In this document: positions 6,938 to 14,477 of the stretch, piece by piece
Layout: each line of letters starts with the position of its first letter
How positions within the stretch are numbered: the stretch's first letter is position 1
From: CAYPHY01 sp964410625
GTDB lineage: Bacteria; Chloroflexota; Anaerolineae; Promineifilales; Promineifilaceae
Assembly: GCA_964410625.1 (NCBI GenBank)
Contig: CAYPHY010000062.1
Coordinates: 1-23,765 of the forward strand
DNA length: 23,765 nt
Direction of reading: 5' to 3'
Program-made: the position numbers and the translations under genes
The notes under the pieces: model-generated
The model's database searches: none
Told to the model about the DNA's origin: nothing
The model's input: only the letters and a program-made list of their open reading frames with translations

Positions 6938-8680
6938 CTAAGCTTCTGAATCCATCCAGACTATATAAGTGCCACCGCAGTCGCCGTTTTCCAATTCAAT
7001 CTCCTCAATTGAGCCGTAGTCCTTCACCTGCTGCAGCGCACCGCCCCAGACCACTACACAACGCATATCGGGGAACTGAGTGCCATAGGCAACGACCTCA
7101 TCCTGCCCGTTCGCCCGCTCCATCAACAAGAAGCGCAGGAAGTGTTCCGGCGGAGCAAGGGTGTTGACTGCTTTCACCTCGTCTTGCGGCTCATCAGCGA
7201 CTGGTGGCGCGGCTACATCTGTGCCGCTATATTCATACGCGCCGATGTCATTTTGGCTGGCACGTGGGACTTGGAAGTCGCTGCCAGCGACGGCCGGTGG
7301 CCTAAGCCCATTAAATTGCGCCACCGTCGAAGCACGATTAATCGCCAGCGTGGATTTGGCGGTTAACTTGTAATTGTTAGGGTTAAAGTTCCTGGTCAAA
7401 ATGGGATTTGCCGGTGATACGGTGATTGGCGCATCAGCGCGAGCCAGATAAGGATCACCATATTGATCATTCTCCCCGCGAAACCGCTCCGGTGGCGTGG
7501 TTGACCAGAGATTGTTACGGAGGGCAATGCCCTGTAGTTCCCCATTACCGGCCGTTATGGGGGCTAAGCCAGGGGCAAAGCGCCAATCTATCAGATTATT
7601 TTCAAAGACACTCCTGACATGGGGATGCCCCATCCGGTTGCCTCCCATGGAGATACCTTGCCGGGTGCGCGGCCCGGCCACAAATGTGTTATAGCCGATA
7701 TAGCAGTCCTCTAAGGTGGTGTCGTAACCGCCGCCACCCCTGTTTCCCGTGCCGTTGCTGACAAAAAGCAGCACGCCTAAGCCAACAACCAGGTTGTTGT
7801 AAATCTGTACGCGCTTGCTCTTGGGCCAGATGCTGTTGTTGCGGCAGTCTGACACCGGATCATCGGGGCGATTGCCACACTCATCGCCAATGCCGATCCC
7901 GCCCGGCGCGTCATCATCCGCCTCAATGTCAGGATGGCCCGGCGTGAACCAGACGCGGTTGTTACGCACGACCACATCTTCAGAACGGTTGACATAAATA
8001 TGTTTATGGCTGACGAGGAAAACTTCATTGTCTTCACAGATGATACCGAGATTGCCTTTGCCGATGTTGATGCCTTCGCCATAGGACAGGCCACAAACGT
8101 TGCCGCGAATGACGCCGTTGCGCACACGGCCGACCTTGATCACACCGCCGCCGGGGTCTTTTCCGCCCGTTGCCGTCTCATCAAAGGATTGGATTCCCGC
8201 CCGCGTGCAGATGTTGTTCGCAACCAACACGTTGTCAATCAGGTCGGCGGGGGATACTTTGATACCACTGACATAGGTATAATCAATGCGACAATTGCGA
8301 ATGATTGCGTTGTTGCAATCCGTCGCGTTGATGCCACAACCACCCACATTGCGAATGGTGAAGCCATCTACGATCACATCGGCCGCGCGGACCGTGATCA
8401 TCCCCGCGTTCTTGTTTCCCGGTAACGTGCCGTCCGGCCCTTGTCCTTTCTTGCTTTCATCATAGCGGCCGTCGAGGACCGGCGTATGCCCCGTATCGGC
8501 TTGCCACGTTGTATTCGCCGTTCTGATGCGCAGGACTTCATGATAGACCGCGCTGCGTACCCGGATTGTATCGCCGCTTTGCGCGGCACGATTGGCCTGA
8601 TCCAGTGTTTTCCAGGGGCGGCCGCTTGTGCCGTCGTTGGTATCATCCCCGTTAACACCATCTACGTAATATACACTCAT
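6938..8680 (-). CDS. Right-handed parallel beta-helix (pectate-lyase-like) protein
   Basis: A 580-residue protein with the fold of polysaccharide lyases, epimerases and tailspike-like proteins. The N-terminus YYVDGVNGDDTNDGTSGRPW fits the DUF1565-type start of such helices. The body shows repeated coils such as VIVDGFTIRNV, AIIRNCRIDYT, VLVANNICTRA and RVQIYNNLVVG. A closing segment near residue 480 (NDIGAYEYSG) matches the end of similar domains. A further tail of about 90 residues (from VNTLAPPEHFL to the end) looks like a separate small domain. ATG at 8680 was chosen because a longer frame to 8755 runs through a palindromic repeat. No signal peptide is visible, which is odd for such a fold. 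The location suggests action on the locus glycan; catalytic residues are not assignable. Confidence 0.8.
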   Translation of the reverse strand: MSVYYVDGVNGDDTNDGTSGRPWKTLDQANRAAQSGDTIRVRSAVYHEVLRIRTANTTWQADTGHTPVLDGRYDESKKGQGPDGTLPGNKNAGMITVRAADVIVDGFTIRNVGGCGINATDCNNAIIRNCRIDYTYVSGIKVSPADLIDNVLVANNICTRAGIQSFDETATGGKDPGGGVIKVGRVRNGVIRGNVCGLSYGEGINIGKGNLGIICEDNEVFLVSHKHIYVNRSEDVVVRNNRVWFTPGHPDIEADDDAPGGIGIGDECGNRPDDPVSDCRNNSIWPKSKRVQIYNNLVVGLGVLLFVSNGTGNRGGGGYDTTLEDCYIGYNTFVAGPRTRQGISMGGNRMGHPHVRSVFENNLIDWRFAPGLAPITAGNGELQGIALRNNLWSTTPPERFRGENDQYGDPYLARADAPITVSPANPILTRNFNPNNYKLTAKSTLAINRASTVAQFNGLRPPAVAGSDFQVPRASQNDIGAYEYSGTDVAAPPVADEPQDEVKAVNTLAPPEHFLRFLLMERANGQDEVVAYGTQFPDMRCVVVWGGALQQVKDYGSIEEIELENGDCGGTYIVWMDSEA

Positions 8681-8706
8681 CAAATACCACCAGACGTTTA
8701 TTAAGT

Positions 8707-8770
8707 CTAGAAACCGGGTTTCTATTAGCACAGGATTTAGGTTGGCAATAACCAAGAAATCCAGTTTCTA
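8707..8770. repeat. Inverted-repeat element (AGAAACCGGGTTTCT family), diverged copy 2
   Basis: The left arm CTAGAAACCGGGTTTCTA and weakened right arm AAGAAATCCAGTTTCTA enclose a spacer with size close to that of the copy at 5623-5688. The right arm has lost several pairing positions. It lies just upstream of the beta-helix gene start on the reverse strand. Confidence 0.75.
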
Positions 8771-9064
8771 CGCTTAGAAGTACTCTATAGGCTTGACCAA
8801 AGCATTCAAGCTTTGACCACTCCATTCCTTATTGTAAGGGTCGATGCTAACAATTAAACTTTACATACCTAGCTGTTCTTAACTTCTCCCGTAAGGGGAA
8901 CCGTTTATCATGTTTATTGTGGCGTATTGTGTATTATACGAGCGGTCTGATCAGAAATGATATTTAATTAGGAAATGGTAAAGTATCAAGCTCGACACGC
9001 TTCACATTGCTGAGGTTGCCTTACAATAACAGGACTGACTTTTTAGCAACGAATTAGCACATTG

Positions 9065-9212
9065 TTTCAAAAGTGACCCAACTGTCATTCCGATGACACC
9101 ATTCCGAGCGGACTCTTCGGAGCGAGGAATCTCCAGCAATTCACTGGTCAACACAGTCGCCAGGGATTCCTCGCTCCGCTCGGAATGACGGATGAGCAAG
9201 TAACTTTTGAAA
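9065..9212. repeat. Complete 148-bp MITE-like element, copy C
   Basis: Bounded by TTTCAAAAGT (9065-9074) and ACTTTTGAAA (9203-9212), which are exact inverted repeats. The interior contains ATTCCGAGCGGA and GGATTCCTCGCTCCGCTCGG, palindrome halves that let the whole element fold on itself. TTG lies directly outside both ends and may be a 3-bp target duplication. No coding capacity for a transposase. It sits 32 bases before the Wzy-like start codon, so it forms part of that gene's leader. Copies at 1-45 and 5381-5488 are incomplete. Confidence 0.85.
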
Positions 9213-9244
9213 TTGATTAAGTTATTACAGGTTTTTGTTAAAAG

Positions 9245-10720
9245 ATGGCACAGTTAAATTTATCTCAATCCCATTCCCACTCCACAACGAGAAGAGTACC
9301 GGGGCAGCGCAGGCTAAATTGGACAAAGGATTGGCGGGTTCGCCTGGTGGCCGTTCTCTTTTTTGTAGAATTATTAGTTTCTTTTATCTTATGGAAGGCT
9401 GGATTACCGCGCACTACTGATGTACTAAAAGAGGTTGTCGCGATGGGGATCATCGGTGTGACCTTCGCCACCATGTTGGTGCGCGATCGCATCCCGCTGG
9501 CTATGTTGCTGGTGCTCTCCATTACCCTGATCTGGGGTGCTGTTGCGCTATTTGATGGTCAAAGCGTCTTTGCCACCGCATGGGGTTGGTATCGCCTCTT
9601 TAAGTATCCTTTTGTTGGCATTTTTATCTATCTCATCATGCGCTGGCCGGCAAACTTCTCGCAATGGCTGCTTAAGTTCATTGTCTACGTGTTGGCCTTT
9701 GAGGTAGGTGTCCAACTGATCCAATTGGCAACGGGCCAACCTCCGGGGGATAGCCTGGCCGGTACCTTTGGCTGGAAGGGTGTTAGCGACCTGACCATGT
9801 TTGTGTTTATCACGGTCTGTTTTGGCTTTGGTCATTGGTTGGCGACAAAGCGTTGGAAGAGCCTTTTGGTGGCCGTCACCTTAGGTCTAATCGCCAGTAT
9901 GTTGGATGTAACCAAGTTCTACATTCCAGCTGTGGTTGTTTTGGGAGCGGCCGCATTGGTCATCCATATGATCCGCGGCGGCCAGTTCCGGCAACTATTC
10001 ATCTATATCATCGTTTTCTCGCTGATCATGGCCGCTTCCCTCCCGTTATATAATACCTACATCGCGGCCGCTCGTGGGCTAAAGCCGCTGCAAGAGTATT
10101 TGACGCCGGAGGCGATTGAGGCTTATATGTTCAATGATGGCTCTGGTGATGAAGATGGAACGTATAACCTCGGCCGTGGTCTGGCAATGACCTATGGCTG
10201 GCAAACGTTGCAGAGAGATGATGCGACAATGCTCTTTGGTTATGGTCTGGGCAGCCGCACGACCAGCACGGCGCTTGGGCTGGCCGGTAACAGCTTTGCA
10301 CAAGACCTGTATGGTGGCGCGACTGGTACAGGCTTGCTGATTATGATGCAGGAATTTGGTGTCGTTGGTTTGGCATTGTACATGGCCTTTAATTTGTGGG
10401 TGATGTTCATGCTATTGCGTGATGCCAAACGCAACAAGGACTTGAACCTGGCGACGCTGCAATATGGCTTGGTCTTGTTTACGCTATTCTGGCCAATGTG
10501 GCATTGGTACACCAAGCCTTTTGTGACGGGTGTGATGATGATCCTCTATTGGGGAACATTAGGCTATGTCTTTCGCCAGATGGTGAACCGGAACAATCAG
10601 CCAGTGGCAACGGCCGTGCCGCGAGAGCCGGAAAGTTATCCAATCATCCCGGTGAACGCCTCTGTCAATGGTGCGACCCCTGGCCGTTCGATGATTCTCC
10701 CTGCGGCCGATCGCCACTGA
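9245..10720 (+). CDS. Multi-spanning O-antigen ligase / Wzy polymerase-like protein
   Basis: Integral membrane protein likely to polymerise or ligate lipid-linked glycan repeat units on the outer face of the membrane. The 491-residue sequence has a charged 30-residue cytosolic N-terminus, then roughly ten to twelve hydrophobic segments. A large loop (about residues 270-355, from LYNTYIAAARG to SFAQDLYGGATGTG) lies before the last pair of helices. FGYGLGSRTTST followed by a conserved small-residue segment and QEFGVVGLALYM is typical of the Wzy_C/O-antigen ligase group. ATG at 9245 is the natural start, though the ribosome binding site is weak (AAAAG). Ligase and polymerase functions cannot be separated by sequence alone. 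Its surroundings make the role in surface-glycan assembly probable. Confidence 0.78.
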   Translation: MAQLNLSQSHSHSTTRRVPGQRRLNWTKDWRVRLVAVLFFVELLVSFILWKAGLPRTTDVLKEVVAMGIIGVTFATMLVRDRIPLAMLLVLSITLIWGAVALFDGQSVFATAWGWYRLFKYPFVGIFIYLIMRWPANFSQWLLKFIVYVLAFEVGVQLIQLATGQPPGDSLAGTFGWKGVSDLTMFVFITVCFGFGHWLATKRWKSLLVAVTLGLIASMLDVTKFYIPAVVVLGAAALVIHMIRGGQFRQLFIYIIVFSLIMAASLPLYNTYIAAARGLKPLQEYLTPEAIEAYMFNDGSGDEDGTYNLGRGLAMTYGWQTLQRDDATMLFGYGLGSRTTSTALGLAGNSFAQDLYGGATGTGLLIMMQEFGVVGLALYMAFNLWVMFMLLRDAKRNKDLNLATLQYGLVLFTLFWPMWHWYTKPFVTGVMMILYWGTLGYVFRQMVNRNNQPVATAVPREPESYPIIPVNASVNGATPGRSMILPAADRH

Positions 10721-10729
10721 TTGCAAACC

Positions 10730-10842
10730 AGGACTTACGCATTATTTTTGACACGAATGACACGAATGACACGAATTTTACCTGGTATCTTCGTGAAATT
10801 CGTGTCATTCGTGTCGGAAAAATGATGAATTGCGTAAGTCCT
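10730..10842. repeat. 113-bp MITE-like element with AGGACTTACGCA ends
   Basis: The ends AGGACTTACGCA (10730-10741) and TGCGTAAGTCCT (10831-10842) are perfect 12-bp inverted repeats. The interior holds three tandem copies of GACACGAAT (10750-10776) on the left and the complementary ATTCGTGTCATTCGTGTC on the right, so nearly the entire element can form one hairpin. No coding capacity. The ACGAAT/ATTCGT core resembles the stem of the tandem repeat at 4036-4216. It starts ten bases after the Wzy-like stop and may act on transcript ends. Confidence 0.88.
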
Positions 10843-11008
10843 ACTAAGTTAAGCAACCCGCTTGCTAACGAATGAAGACCCTGGTGCAGGCTTATGGCTA
10901 CATCAGGGTTTTGTCTTTGGTCACCTTGCCATTCCGGTTGGTTTGGGTGGATGCCGATTGGGGTTTTCCACCTGGACACGCAAGCTTCGGTTGCTCGCGT
11001 GCTCGTGG

Positions 11009-11037
11009 TTGCTTGCCTATAGAGTTTGGTCTACAAT
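11009..11037 (+). promoter_or_regulatory. Probable sigma-70-type promoter of the EF-G-like gene
   Basis: TTGCTT (11009-11014) and TACAAT (11032-11037) are separated by exactly 17 bases, and the direction fits the gene at 11195. Initiation near 11044 would give a leader of about 150 nt. Confidence 0.5.
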
Positions 11038-11194
11038 CATTAAATACCCTAAATGTAAACGGGCTTGGTGCTTGCAAAGCGATACACTTGCCAATATAAG
11101 TTACCTGACATGCTCATCCCCAAAAGGATATATCGTAGCCAAGCGATACGGATAAATTTCTGCTTGTAAAACTATATTCCCACGAGGTTTTTTT

Positions 11195-13270
11195 ATGAAG
11201 GAGTATCAAACTGGACAGATTCGCAATGTCGCCCTGGTTTCACACAATGGGGCGGGAAAGACGACCCTGGTAGAAAGGCTATTATTCAACACCGGGGTCA
11301 TCACACGCATGGGCAGCGTGCAAAACGGAACCACCCAGATGGATTTCGAAGAGGAAGAAATTGCCCGTAATAGCTCTCTTTCTCTGGCTCTCGCACCGAT
11401 TGAATGGAATGGTGTCAAATTAAACTTAATTGATACCCCTGGTTATTTGGATTTCGTTGGCGAGGTCAACAACGCGCTGAAGGTGGCGGAAAGTGCCTTG
11501 GTGCTGGTCGAAGCGGTGTCTGGCGTGGAAGTAGGTACGGAAACGGTATGGCATTTGGCGGCCAACTATAATCGGCCGCGTGTCATCCTGATCAACAAGA
11601 TGGACCGCGAAAACGTGCGCGTGACCCGCGTCATGGACAGCATCCGCCAAAATTTGGACGGTAATTTTGTCAATGTCCAACTCCCAATTGGCGAAGGGCC
11701 AGCCTTTAAGGGTGTGGTGGACTTGCTGAGCATGAAGGCACGGTTGGGGGATAAGGACGAAAAGAGCGACATTCCCGCCGACATGGCCGACGAGGTTGAA
11801 GAGGCGCGGATGGCGTTGGTGGAGGCAGCGGCCGAAGGCGACGACGCGCTGATTGAAAAGTATCTGGAAGGCGAAGAGCTGACGGATGCGGAAATCCTCA
11901 GCGGCTTGAAAGCAGCCATGTTGCAAGGATTGGTCACGCCGGTGCTATACGCCGCGTCGGAGCCAGGGATTGGTGTAGCCGCGTTGGTTGGAACGCTGTC
12001 CCGACTGATGCCCGCGCCCAACGAGGTAGGTGAGTTTGAAGCGACCGACCATAAGGGGGAAACGGTCAAGGTCGAAGTCAGCGACCATTCACCGTTGGCA
12101 GCCTTTATTTTTAAGACGCGCGAAGATAACTTTGGTAAGACCAGCTTTATCCGTGTTTTCAGCGGCATCCTGGCCTCCGATTCTCGCGTCTGGGACGCTA
12201 CCAAAGAGACGGAAGTCCGTGTCGGTTCATTAAATATCGTCACCGGCAAGGACACTCAACCGGTACCACGCCTGCATAGCGGCGATATCGGTAGCGTCGT
12301 CAAGCTAGGAGATGCGGCGACGAATGACACACTGACGGACCGCGGCCGTGTCCTGCATATCGCCTCCATCGAACAGCCTGATCCCATTGCCTCCGTCGCC
12401 ATCCACCCTGTTTCACAGGCGGATGTGACCAAGCTCAACCAGGCCCTCAACCGCCTGGTGGCTGAAGACCCTACCCTGCGATGGTACACAGAACCGGCGA
12501 CACGTGAAACGATCCTCTCTGGTATGGGGACCACCCACCTGGATATTGCGGTACAGAAGGCACAGTCGAAGTTTGGCGTCCATTTGACGACTACGACGCC
12601 GAAGGTTCCCTATCGCGAGACAATCACGAAGACGGCCGAAGCCGAATATACCCACAAGAAGCAGACCGGTGGCGCGGGCCAATATGCACGTGTCTTTCTG
12701 CGGGTGGAGTCGGTAGACGAGAATGAGCCGTTTCAATTCGCCTCCGAGATTTTTGGCGGCGCGATTTCGCAACCCTTTGTGGCGGCGACGGAAAAGGGCT
12801 GTCGCCAGGCATTGGAGAGCGGTGTGCTGGCCGGTTATCCAGTGGTCGGCGTGAAGGCGGTTGTCTATGATGGCAAGATGCACCCGGTGGACTCGAAAGA
12901 AATCGCTTTCCAGATCGCCGGGCGCGAAGGTTTTAAGAAGGCAGTGATGTCCGCCGGGCCGGTGCTGTTGGAGCCAATTTATGAAGTGACTGTTACCGTT
13001 CCATCCGACTACATGGGGGATATTCTCGGTGATATGAACTCGCGGCGGGCGCGGGTGCTGGGGATGGACCAGGAAGGGACAAAGAGCATCGTTCGCGCCG
13101 AAGTGCCGTTGGCGGAGATGTTGACCTATGCCGCCGACTTGCGCTCCATGACCCAGGGGCGTGGCATCTTTGGGATGAAGTTTCTGAATTACGGCCGCGT
13201 TCCCGGCCATCTATTGGAAGATCTCGTTGCCCGCCTGGCCAAAGACCGCGTTAGCGAGAATGGGGAGTGA
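11195..13270 (+). CDS. Elongation factor G paralogue (EF-G2/FusA2-like GTPase)
   Basis: Translational GTPase with the full EF-G layout, 691 residues. The G domain has the P-loop SHNGAGKTT (residues 16-24), DTPGYLDF as G3 and INKMDREN as G4. Domain II and III follow, with SGMGTTHLDIAVQK in domain III. Domain IV has YTHKKQTGGAGQYARV and GVKAVVYDGKMHPVDSKE, and domain V has LEPIYEVTVTVPSDYMGDI. The P-loop HNGAGKTT rather than HIDAGKTT, and a switch I region reading EEIARNSSLSL instead of RGITI, point to the divergent EF-G2 group rather than the main translocase. ATG 11195 follows GAGG at 11184-11187. Its exact role in translation is unsettled for this group. It is a single-gene unit converging with the lipoprotein gene. 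Confidence 0.9.
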   Translation: MKEYQTGQIRNVALVSHNGAGKTTLVERLLFNTGVITRMGSVQNGTTQMDFEEEEIARNSSLSLALAPIEWNGVKLNLIDTPGYLDFVGEVNNALKVAESALVLVEAVSGVEVGTETVWHLAANYNRPRVILINKMDRENVRVTRVMDSIRQNLDGNFVNVQLPIGEGPAFKGVVDLLSMKARLGDKDEKSDIPADMADEVEEARMALVEAAAEGDDALIEKYLEGEELTDAEILSGLKAAMLQGLVTPVLYAASEPGIGVAALVGTLSRLMPAPNEVGEFEATDHKGETVKVEVSDHSPLAAFIFKTREDNFGKTSFIRVFSGILASDSRVWDATKETEVRVGSLNIVTGKDTQPVPRLHSGDIGSVVKLGDAATNDTLTDRGRVLHIASIEQPDPIASVAIHPVSQADVTKLNQALNRLVAEDPTLRWYTEPATRETILSGMGTTHLDIAVQKAQSKFGVHLTTTTPKVPYRETITKTAEAEYTHKKQTGGAGQYARVFLRVESVDENEPFQFASEIFGGAISQPFVAATEKGCRQALESGVLAGYPVVGVKAVVYDGKMHPVDSKEIAFQIAGREGFKKAVMSAGPVLLEPIYEVTVTVPSDYMGDILGDMNSRRARVLGMDQEGTKSIVRAEVPLAEMLTYAADLRSMTQGRGIFGMKFLNYGRVPGHLLEDLVARLAKDRVSENGE

Positions 13271-13283
13271 GTGGCTAGTGACT

Positions 13284-13349
13284 AGTGGCGAGTGGTTAGT
13301 GGAGAGTGAGGAGTTCTTGCTCTCCACTAATCAATAACCACTCGCCACT
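13284..13349. terminator. Long inverted repeat between convergent genes, possible bidirectional terminator
   Basis: The left arm AGTGGCGAGTGGTTAGTGG and the right arm CCACTAATCAATAACCACT plus CGCCACT pair over more than 20 bases with a bulge; the loop is near 13307-13318. It fills the gap between the EF-G stop (13270) and the lipoprotein stop (13349). There is no T-run, so it may instead protect transcripts or be a dispersed repeat; related GTGGCTAGTGACTAGTGG words precede it. Confidence 0.5.
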
Positions 13350-14239
13350 CATACAGCGTTGGCGGTGAAGTCAATATAGAGGTCCACTTCCTCTTCGACG
13401 TTGGCGACGCCGGGGGCGCTGGGGATGTTAAGGTCGAAATGGGTGCGGTTGATTGTCGTGCTGGCGCGGCCGACAATTTGCGTTTCGCTCATGGATACCG
13501 CTTCGACCGTGAACTCCACCGGCTGGGTAATGTCGCGGATCGTTAAATCTCCGGCAATCGAAAACTGTACGCTCTCGCCAAGTGGCACGCTCGCTGGCAG
13601 CCCGTTGATCGCTGTCGGCGTGAAGGTGATAAACTCATACTCATTGGTTTCCAGGATTTGATTCTGGATCGCCCGGTTGCGAAAGTTGTTGTCGGTCAGT
13701 AAGGTGCGGGCATTGATTTGCAATACGCCGACCTGAATGGTGGAAAGATCACTCAAATTGACCGACAGTTCGCCCGCCACCTGATCCGTTGTGCCGACCA
13801 CCAGCGTAGGCACGCCTCGTAACTCTTCGTTCAATTCAAAGCGCACCAGCGAAGCCGCCTGATCAATCCGGTAAACCGTTGCTGTGCCGCTGGCGGTGCC
13901 ACTGTTTTCCGCAGTTGCTTCTTCGGCCGCCGGATAGGATTCCAGGAGTTCGGCCGGTTGAGCAGCGGGGTAAGCCTCTTCACCATCGCCACCAGCCGTT
14001 TCCGCTCCCGCGGGATAGGCGGGCTGGTCGGTCATCTCCGTTGTGGGAAGCGGGACGGCCGTTGAACTTCCCTCTGCGGTAACAGTCGCCATCCCCCCTG
14101 TCTCTGCGCTGTCTGGCTCCAGCGGAATTGCTTCAATAGCGCCGCTGGGTGCGGCCGGTTCACTCAGCAAGCCACAGGCCGCAAGTGCGAAGGATAGTAG
14201 GATAAGAGGAATAATCAAGACAGTCGTTTTTCTAAGCAT
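13349..14239 (-). CDS. Lipoprotein with C-terminal YceI-like domain
   Basis: Predicted exported lipoprotein of 296 residues with a lipocalin-like YceI fold, a family that binds isoprenoid or amide-type lipids; its ligand here is unknown. The N-terminus MLRKTTVLIIPLILLSFALA ends in the lipobox LAAC with Cys22 as lipid-modified residue. Residues 23-120 form a low-complexity linker rich in Ala, Glu, Pro and Thr, with repeated AYPA/SYPA words. The YceI domain runs from about 122 to the end (VYRIDQAASLVRFELNEELR, then FRNRAIQNQILETNEYEFIT, ending in GRASTTINRTHFDLNIP). ATG 14239 was chosen over a longer frame because AGGAGA lies just upstream and it begins with an ideal signal peptide. The gene is divergent from the Kelch operon. 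Confidence 0.88.
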   Translation of the reverse strand: MLRKTTVLIIPLILLSFALAACGLLSEPAAPSGAIEAIPLEPDSAETGGMATVTAEGSSTAVPLPTTEMTDQPAYPAGAETAGGDGEEAYPAAQPAELLESYPAAEEATAENSGTASGTATVYRIDQAASLVRFELNEELRGVPTLVVGTTDQVAGELSVNLSDLSTIQVGVLQINARTLLTDNNFRNRAIQNQILETNEYEFITFTPTAINGLPASVPLGESVQFSIAGDLTIRDITQPVEFTVEAVSMSETQIVGRASTTINRTHFDLNIPSAPGVANVEEEVDLYIDFTANAV

Positions 14240-14359
14240 TACTTTCTCCTGAATAATAAATTTTGGACAGCGAGGCAGTGTAATGGGCATAGATAAGTGC
14301 AAAGTGAATAAGATGTTCAGAAATGGTGAGAAAGCGGGACGTGGTTTAATCGGCCGAGT

Positions 14360-14389
14360 TTGACTACAATTGCCACAGAATGCTAAAGA
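14360..14389 (+). promoter_or_regulatory. Weak candidate promoter for the Kelch-sbcD-sbcC unit
   Basis: TTGACT at 14360-14365 with TGCTAAAGA at 14381-14389 gives an extended -10-like box (TGC TAAAGA) at 18-base spacing. The -35 match is good and the -10 match poor. Confidence 0.3.
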
Positions 14390-14477
14390 TGAATGATCTC
14401 ATGCAGTGGATTATGAGGATTATGGGAAAGAGCAAAGTTGTGGGCGTTCACCAATCCTGCGAGCAAGGAGTTATCGT

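Larger units (their letters stand above)
8681..9244. other. Gene-free interval of about 560 bp between divergent genes
   Basis: The divergent spacer between the beta-helix and Wzy-like genes contains the diverged AGAAACCGGG element, an AT-rich middle part (about 8780-9060) and the full MITE-like element. I see no supported gene: the reverse frame at 9002-9199 translates the repeat itself (HSERSEES type). Promoters for both flanking genes are expected in the AT-rich middle but no convincing -35/-10 pair was found. Confidence 0.65.
10721..11194. other. Gene-free interval of about 470 bp before the EF-G gene
   Basis: Contains a 113-bp inverted-repeat element, then about 350 bp with a plausible promoter and a 5' leader of about 150 bases for the EF-G-like gene. 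Short open frames at 10862-11155 have no family features or ribosome binding sites. The leader has AAGCGATAC twice (near 11078 and 11143), but no known riboswitch was recognised. Confidence 0.6.

Noticed and set aside
7934..8425. 163-codon forward frame opposite the beta-helix gene
   Set aside because: It is antisense to a gene with clear beta-helix repeats and has no family features; it reads as a shadow frame of GC-rich coding DNA.
9002..9199. Reverse-strand open frame with HSERSEES-type peptide
   Set aside because: It is the translation of the ATTCCGAGCGGAGCGAGGAAT-type repeat, a common false gene in annotation of such elements.
9484..9491. HIP1 octamer GCGATCGC as sign of a cyanobacterial genome
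   Set aside because: I noticed it only about once in the window, far below cyanobacterial HIP1 density, whereas CGGCCG is the iterated word here.
10862..11155. Overlapping small forward frames of 75 and 97 codons before the EF-G gene
   Set aside because: They overlap each other in different frames, contain the likely EF-G promoter, show no recognisable motif and lack ribosome binding sites.
11044..11194. Riboswitch or attenuator in the EF-G leader
   Set aside because: Only short weak stems and a repeated AAGCGATAC word were found; no known riboswitch core and no terminator/antiterminator pair.
12413..13210. 265-codon reverse frame inside the EF-G-like gene
   Set aside because: The forward strand encodes EF-G domains III-V with conserved motifs; the reverse frame is His/Arg/Gln-rich shadow sequence.
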